A stretch of DNA of 29,447 bases from an uncultured Pelagibacteraceae bacterium. Its GTDB lineage: Bacteria > Pseudomonadota > Alphaproteobacteria > Pelagibacterales > Pelagibacteraceae. The notes below the pieces were generated by a model. That model saw only the letters and a program-made list of their open reading frames with translations. It made no database searches and was not told the DNA's origin. A program made the translations under genes and the position numbers. How positions within the stretch are numbered: position 1 is the stretch's first letter; every line of letters starts with the position of its first letter. The DNA lies in contig CACPIK010000006.1 in the NCBI GenBank assembly GCA_902633885.1, forward strand, positions 1-29,447, in the 5' to 3' direction. Of the stretch, positions 26,227 through 29,447 are shown one piece after another.

Positions 26227-27140
26227 AATCTTTCTTTTAGAAAATTTGAAAACTTTTTTATATTTTGTATTTTTAACTCTATTTTTAAAAATTTGATATT
26301 TTTTTTATCTGAATTAATTATCCTTTTATAATCTTTTTCCGTTGTAATGATCTCTAATTCTTTTTCTTCAGCAATTTTTTTAATTTTATTAATTTCTTCA
26401 ATTTTAAATTCATGATGATCTGGAAAAATAAATTTTTCAACAATATTAAATTTGTATTTTTTAAGAGTATTCTCAAATTCGTCTGGATTTCCTATGCCGC
26501 AAAAATATAAATATTTTTTTTTTCTATTAAATTTTGTAAGATTTATTGGAGAATAATTTGCGTAAAATATTTGCTTATTATACTTTTTTAAAATTGCTAA
26601 AAGTTTTTTATTTTTTTTTTCACCATTCAAAAATATTGCGCTGTAATTTTTTAATTTAGAAATAACTTCTCTTAAAGGTCCTGCAGGCAATAAATATCCA
26701 TTACCTATTCCATAGGTTGTATTGAAACATGCAATTGAAATATCATATTTTAAGCTTTTTTCTTGCAAACCGTCATCTAAAATAGCTAAATTAAACTTTT
26801 TTCTTTCAGCCTTATAAAGGCTAGCAATTCTATTTTTACAAGTAACTAGTTTTCCATGAGATTTAAGTATCTCTCTCTCATCGATTTGATCTGAATATTT
26901 TTTTTTTATAAAAACTGTTTTAAATTTTTTTTTTAAGATTTTATTAATTTCAATACAAAGTGAGGTTTTTCCGGTACCACCAAGATATATATTTCCAACA
27001 CATACTGTTTTTATTTTAAATTTTTTTTTAAATGAAAAATTTTTAATAAAATTTATAATTATTATTATTAATGCGAAAGGAATTAATAAAATGGAAATAT
27101 AGTTTTTGTTATCCAAATATTTTGGTTTTTTTATCTTCAT
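26223..27140 (-). CDS. lpxK: Tetraacyldisaccharide 4'-kinase
   Basis: Phosphorylates the 4' position of lipid A disaccharide to give lipid IVA at the inner membrane. The 305-residue protein has an N-terminal membrane helix (ISILLIPFALIIIIINFI) and the Walker A VCVGNIYLGGTGKTSL at about 46-61. Further blocks are AILDDGLQEKSL and FPDHHEF, which are characteristic of LpxK. It directly follows waaA with no gap and overlaps lpxL. Confidence 0.95.
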   Translation of the reverse strand: MKIKKPKYLDNKNYISILLIPFALIIIIINFIKNFSFKKKFKIKTVCVGNIYLGGTGKTSLCIEINKILKKKFKTVFIKKKYSDQIDEREILKSHGKLVTCKNRIASLYKAERKKFNLAILDDGLQEKSLKYDISIACFNTTYGIGNGYLLPAGPLREVISKLKNYSAIFLNGEKKNKKLLAILKKYNKQIFYANYSPINLTKFNRKKKYLYFCGIGNPDEFENTLKKYKFNIVEKFIFPDHHEFKIEEINKIKKIAEEKELEIITTEKDYKRIINSDKKNIKFLKIELKIQNIKKFSNFLKERL

Positions 27141-28379
27141 TTAGATAAATTTTTTAATTTCAAACAAATTTTTATTTAATATTCTCTCACCTAAATAATT
27201 TAGTTTTTTATCCACTGAACTGCTTTGTGTATAATTAATTTTTTTAATTATAATATTTTTCATTCTTTTTATTGAATTTATTTTTGTTGCAATATTTAAA
27301 TTTTCTAACATTCGATAAACCTCCTTAAAGTTATCTACATTTGGACCATATAAAATATAATTACCTTCTCTTGCAGGTTCTAATGGATTTTGTCCTCCAT
27401 GCGGTATTAGCGATCCTCCTAAAAATGTTAATTTAGATAATAAATAGAATTTTGAGGCATCTCCGTAAGTATCTACAATATAAATGTCAGTTTTTTTCTT
27501 TAACTTTTTAGAAACAGTATGTAATTCAGAATTTAAACCTATTTTTGTTAACTCATCTACTATTTCTTTTTTTCTATTTATGTGCCTTGGTATTATAATA
27601 GTTATTAAATTTTTTATTTTTAATTTGAGTTCTTTATGAACTTTTCCAATAAATAATTCTTCGCTTCGGTGAGTACTAGCCGCACACAAAATACTCTTTT
27701 TCAAAAATTTCTTTTTAAGTATTGAGTTATCATTTTTTTTATTTTGTTGAGTACCAAAAAATTTTAGATTACCCACAATTTTTATATTTTTTACACCAAG
27801 CAGTTTCAAATACTTTTTTGTTTCTAAATTTTGAGGCAATGCAATAGTTATTTTATTAAAAATATTTTTTGAAAAATTGGGAAAATATTTCCATCTATTG
27901 TATGTTTTTTTTGTAATTCTAGCATTAAGAAGCATCACTGGAATTTTTTTTTTATATAGATTTTTATACATATTTGGCCATATCTCTGAGTCAACAAATA
28001 TAGCTAACTTTGGTTTCCAATGATTAATAAATATCTTAGTTAAAAAATTAATATCAAATGGATAGAATTGATGAATCGTTTTTTGAAATTTATATTTTGA
28101 TAAAATATATGATGAACTTGTGGTCAATGAAGTTATAAGAATTTTTTTAACTTTTTTATCTTTTTCGAGTCTCTTTATAATTGGAATTATACTTAATATT
28201 TCACCTACACTAGCTCCGTGTATCCAAATTGTTTCGGAAATCTTATTTTTTTTAGAAAAAAAACCAAATTTTTCTTTAAATCTTATTTTATCTTCTTTTC
28301 CTAAAAATACCCTTATTATTAGGAATATTGGTGAAGTTATTAATAAAAGTAGTAAAAAAAAATTATATATAACAAACAT
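27141..28379 (-). CDS. waaA: 3-deoxy-D-manno-octulosonic acid transferase
   Basis: Transfers Kdo from CMP-Kdo onto lipid IVA. The 412-residue monotopic protein has an N-terminal hydrophobic helix (FLLLLLITSPIFLIIRVF), the acceptor-side motif IWIHGASVGEI at about 51-61, FVDSEIWPN, and the donor-domain motif GGSLIPHGGQNPLEPAREG. One or two transfers cannot be told from sequence. The neighbours msbA, lpxK and lpxL complete a lipid A cluster, so this organism makes Kdo-containing LPS. Confidence 0.96.
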   Translation of the reverse strand: MFVIYNFFLLLLLITSPIFLIIRVFLGKEDKIRFKEKFGFFSKKNKISETIWIHGASVGEILSIIPIIKRLEKDKKVKKILITSLTTSSSYILSKYKFQKTIHQFYPFDINFLTKIFINHWKPKLAIFVDSEIWPNMYKNLYKKKIPVMLLNARITKKTYNRWKYFPNFSKNIFNKITIALPQNLETKKYLKLLGVKNIKIVGNLKFFGTQQNKKNDNSILKKKFLKKSILCAASTHRSEELFIGKVHKELKLKIKNLITIIIPRHINRKKEIVDELTKIGLNSELHTVSKKLKKKTDIYIVDTYGDASKFYLLSKLTFLGGSLIPHGGQNPLEPAREGNYILYGPNVDNFKEVYRMLENLNIATKINSIKRMKNIIIKKINYTQSSSVDKKLNYLGERILNKNLFEIKKFI

Positions 28380-29447
28380 CAGTTTTTGTTAATTTGTTTA
28401 TTATAAAAATTTTTATAAGTCTCAGAATTTTTTAAAAGCTCCTCATGATTACCAGAGTCCACTACAATTCCTTTATCCATCACGAAGATTTTATCAGAAT
28501 TAAGAATGGTTGAAAGTCTATGAGCTATAACTACAGTAGTTTTATTTAATATTAATTTGTCTAAAGCCTTTTGGATTTTTTCTTCGGTTTCTGAATCTAA
28601 AGAGGAAGTTGCTTCATCTAAAAGAATAATTTTACTATCTTTCAAAAATGCTCTAGCAATTGAGAGCCTTTGCTTTTCTCCTCCAGACAATCTAACTCCA
28701 TTTTCTCCAATTATGGTTTGATATTTACTTTCAAGTTTATCTATAAAATCGATACACATTGATAACTCAGCGGCTTTATAAACTTCTTCTTCAGTAGCAT
28801 TTGGCTTTGCATATTTTATATTATTAAAAATAGTATCATCAAATAAAGTTACATTTTGATCTACAATTGATATTTCTTTTCTTAATGAAAACAAATTAAC
28901 CTCTTTAATATTTTGACCGTCAATTTCCAATTTTCCTGAGTTCGGGTCATATATTCTTGGAATTAGACTTAATAAGGTTGATTTACCGGAACCACTTTGT
29001 CCAACTAAAGCAGTCATTTTACCGCCATTAATATTAATATTTATATTTTTTAGAACTTTGTTTTCTAAATTTGATAAGTAATTAAATTTAACATTATTAA
29101 AACTAATAGACCCTCTATTCAAAATTAAACTATCTTTTTCATTATTTTTTGAAATTTTATTTACGGTATCTATAATTGGCAGTATTCTCCTTCCAGCTGA
29201 TAATCCTTGACCAACTCCAACATTGATTGTGGCAAGAGATTTTACAGGTTGATAAGCCAACATCATAGCTGCTAAAAAAGAAAAGAAATTGTTAAGGCTT
29301 AATTGTTCATTCATTATTAATTTTCCTGAATAAAAGATTAAAATTGCAATCATAATTCCAGTTAAAATTTCCATAATAGGAGTGGCTCTTATAAATACTG
29401 TTGATATTTTAATTGATTTTTCTTTTAGTTCATTTACAAATTTTTCA
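28379..29447 (-). CDS. msbA: MsbA-type lipid A flippase ABC transporter, 5' end outside window
   Basis: The frame stays open to the right edge of the window, so about 355 C-terminal residues are visible and the first four membrane helices are missing. What remains is the last membrane helices (MEILTGIMIAILIFYSG; FFSFLAAMMLAYQPVKSL), then a complete nucleotide-binding domain: Walker A GQSGSGKST, Q-loop, signature LSGGEKQR, Walker B ILLDEATSSLD and H-loop IAHRLST. The protein exports lipid A-core across the inner membrane. Its place upstream of waaA, with a one-base overlap, supports MsbA over other half-transporters. ATG 29374 is internal. Confidence 0.92.
   Translation of the reverse strand, partial: EKFVNELKEKSIKISTVFIRATPIMEILTGIMIAILIFYSGKLIMNEQLSLNNFFSFLAAMMLAYQPVKSLATINVGVGQGLSAGRRILPIIDTVNKISKNNEKDSLILNRGSISFNNVKFNYLSNLENKVLKNINININGGKMTALVGQSGSGKSTLLSLIPRIYDPNSGKLEIDGQNIKEVNLFSLRKEISIVDQNVTLFDDTIFNNIKYAKPNATEEEVYKAAELSMCIDFIDKLESKYQTIIGENGVRLSGGEKQRLSIARAFLKDSKIILLDEATSSLDSETEEKIQKALDKLILNKTTVVIAHRLSTILNSDKIFVMDKGIVVDSGNHEELLKNSETYKNFYNKQINKN

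Overview
The window is strongly AT-rich and densely packed, with many genes touching or overlapping by a few bases. Its gene content and protein sequences (isocitrate lyase beside an ScfR/RamB-type regulator; ribF-ileS-lspA-DUF3035; msbA-waaA-lpxK-lpxL) point to a streamlined marine alphaproteobacterium, most likely a SAR11 / Candidatus Pelagibacter relative. That assignment is inference from gene content; I could not search a database.

Layout. 1-977: 3' part of a coiled-coil gene that starts outside the window. 995-4016: a divergent metabolic pair, the XRE/DUF2083 regulator (minus) and aceA (plus), separated by a cluster of TTTACAA/TTGTAAA palindromes and a 52-residue ORF. 4013-5418: a DjlA-like TerB/J-domain protein and a secreted DUF6134-like protein (minus). 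5469-6116: a YczE-like membrane protein. 6237-7512: a HupE/UreJ-like permease with an overlapping membrane-anchored periplasmic partner (minus).

7540-14764 is the accessory region and the most interesting part. It sits directly against the 3' end of groEL. Four copies of the groEL 3' end with an intrinsic terminator (about 7540-7611, 12763-12828, 13441-13528, 14699-14764) cut it into three cassettes, all transcribed towards groEL: a complete type III restriction-modification pair (mod-res), an orphan 160-residue gene, and an orphan 327-residue gene. The cassettes share 10-11 bp iterons (TCCTTCATCAC and AAAGCAATTTC) at their left ends, three iterons at two right ends, and a common leader before the two orphan genes. 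No integrase or transposase is encoded. This looks like a serial array of recombinase-less integrative cassettes using the groEL 3' end as attachment site.

14757-16729: groES-groEL (minus) with a sigma-32-like promoter. 16851-23311: a plus-strand operon of HAD hydrolase, ribF, ileS, lspA, DUF3035 lipoprotein and short pgi. 23304-25147: purD-rsmD (minus). 25171-25356: DUF2093 protein (plus). 25366-29447: msbA-waaA-lpxK-lpxL (minus), the late lipid A / Kdo pathway and its flippase, with msbA cut by the window end. I saw no tRNA, rRNA or CRISPR.
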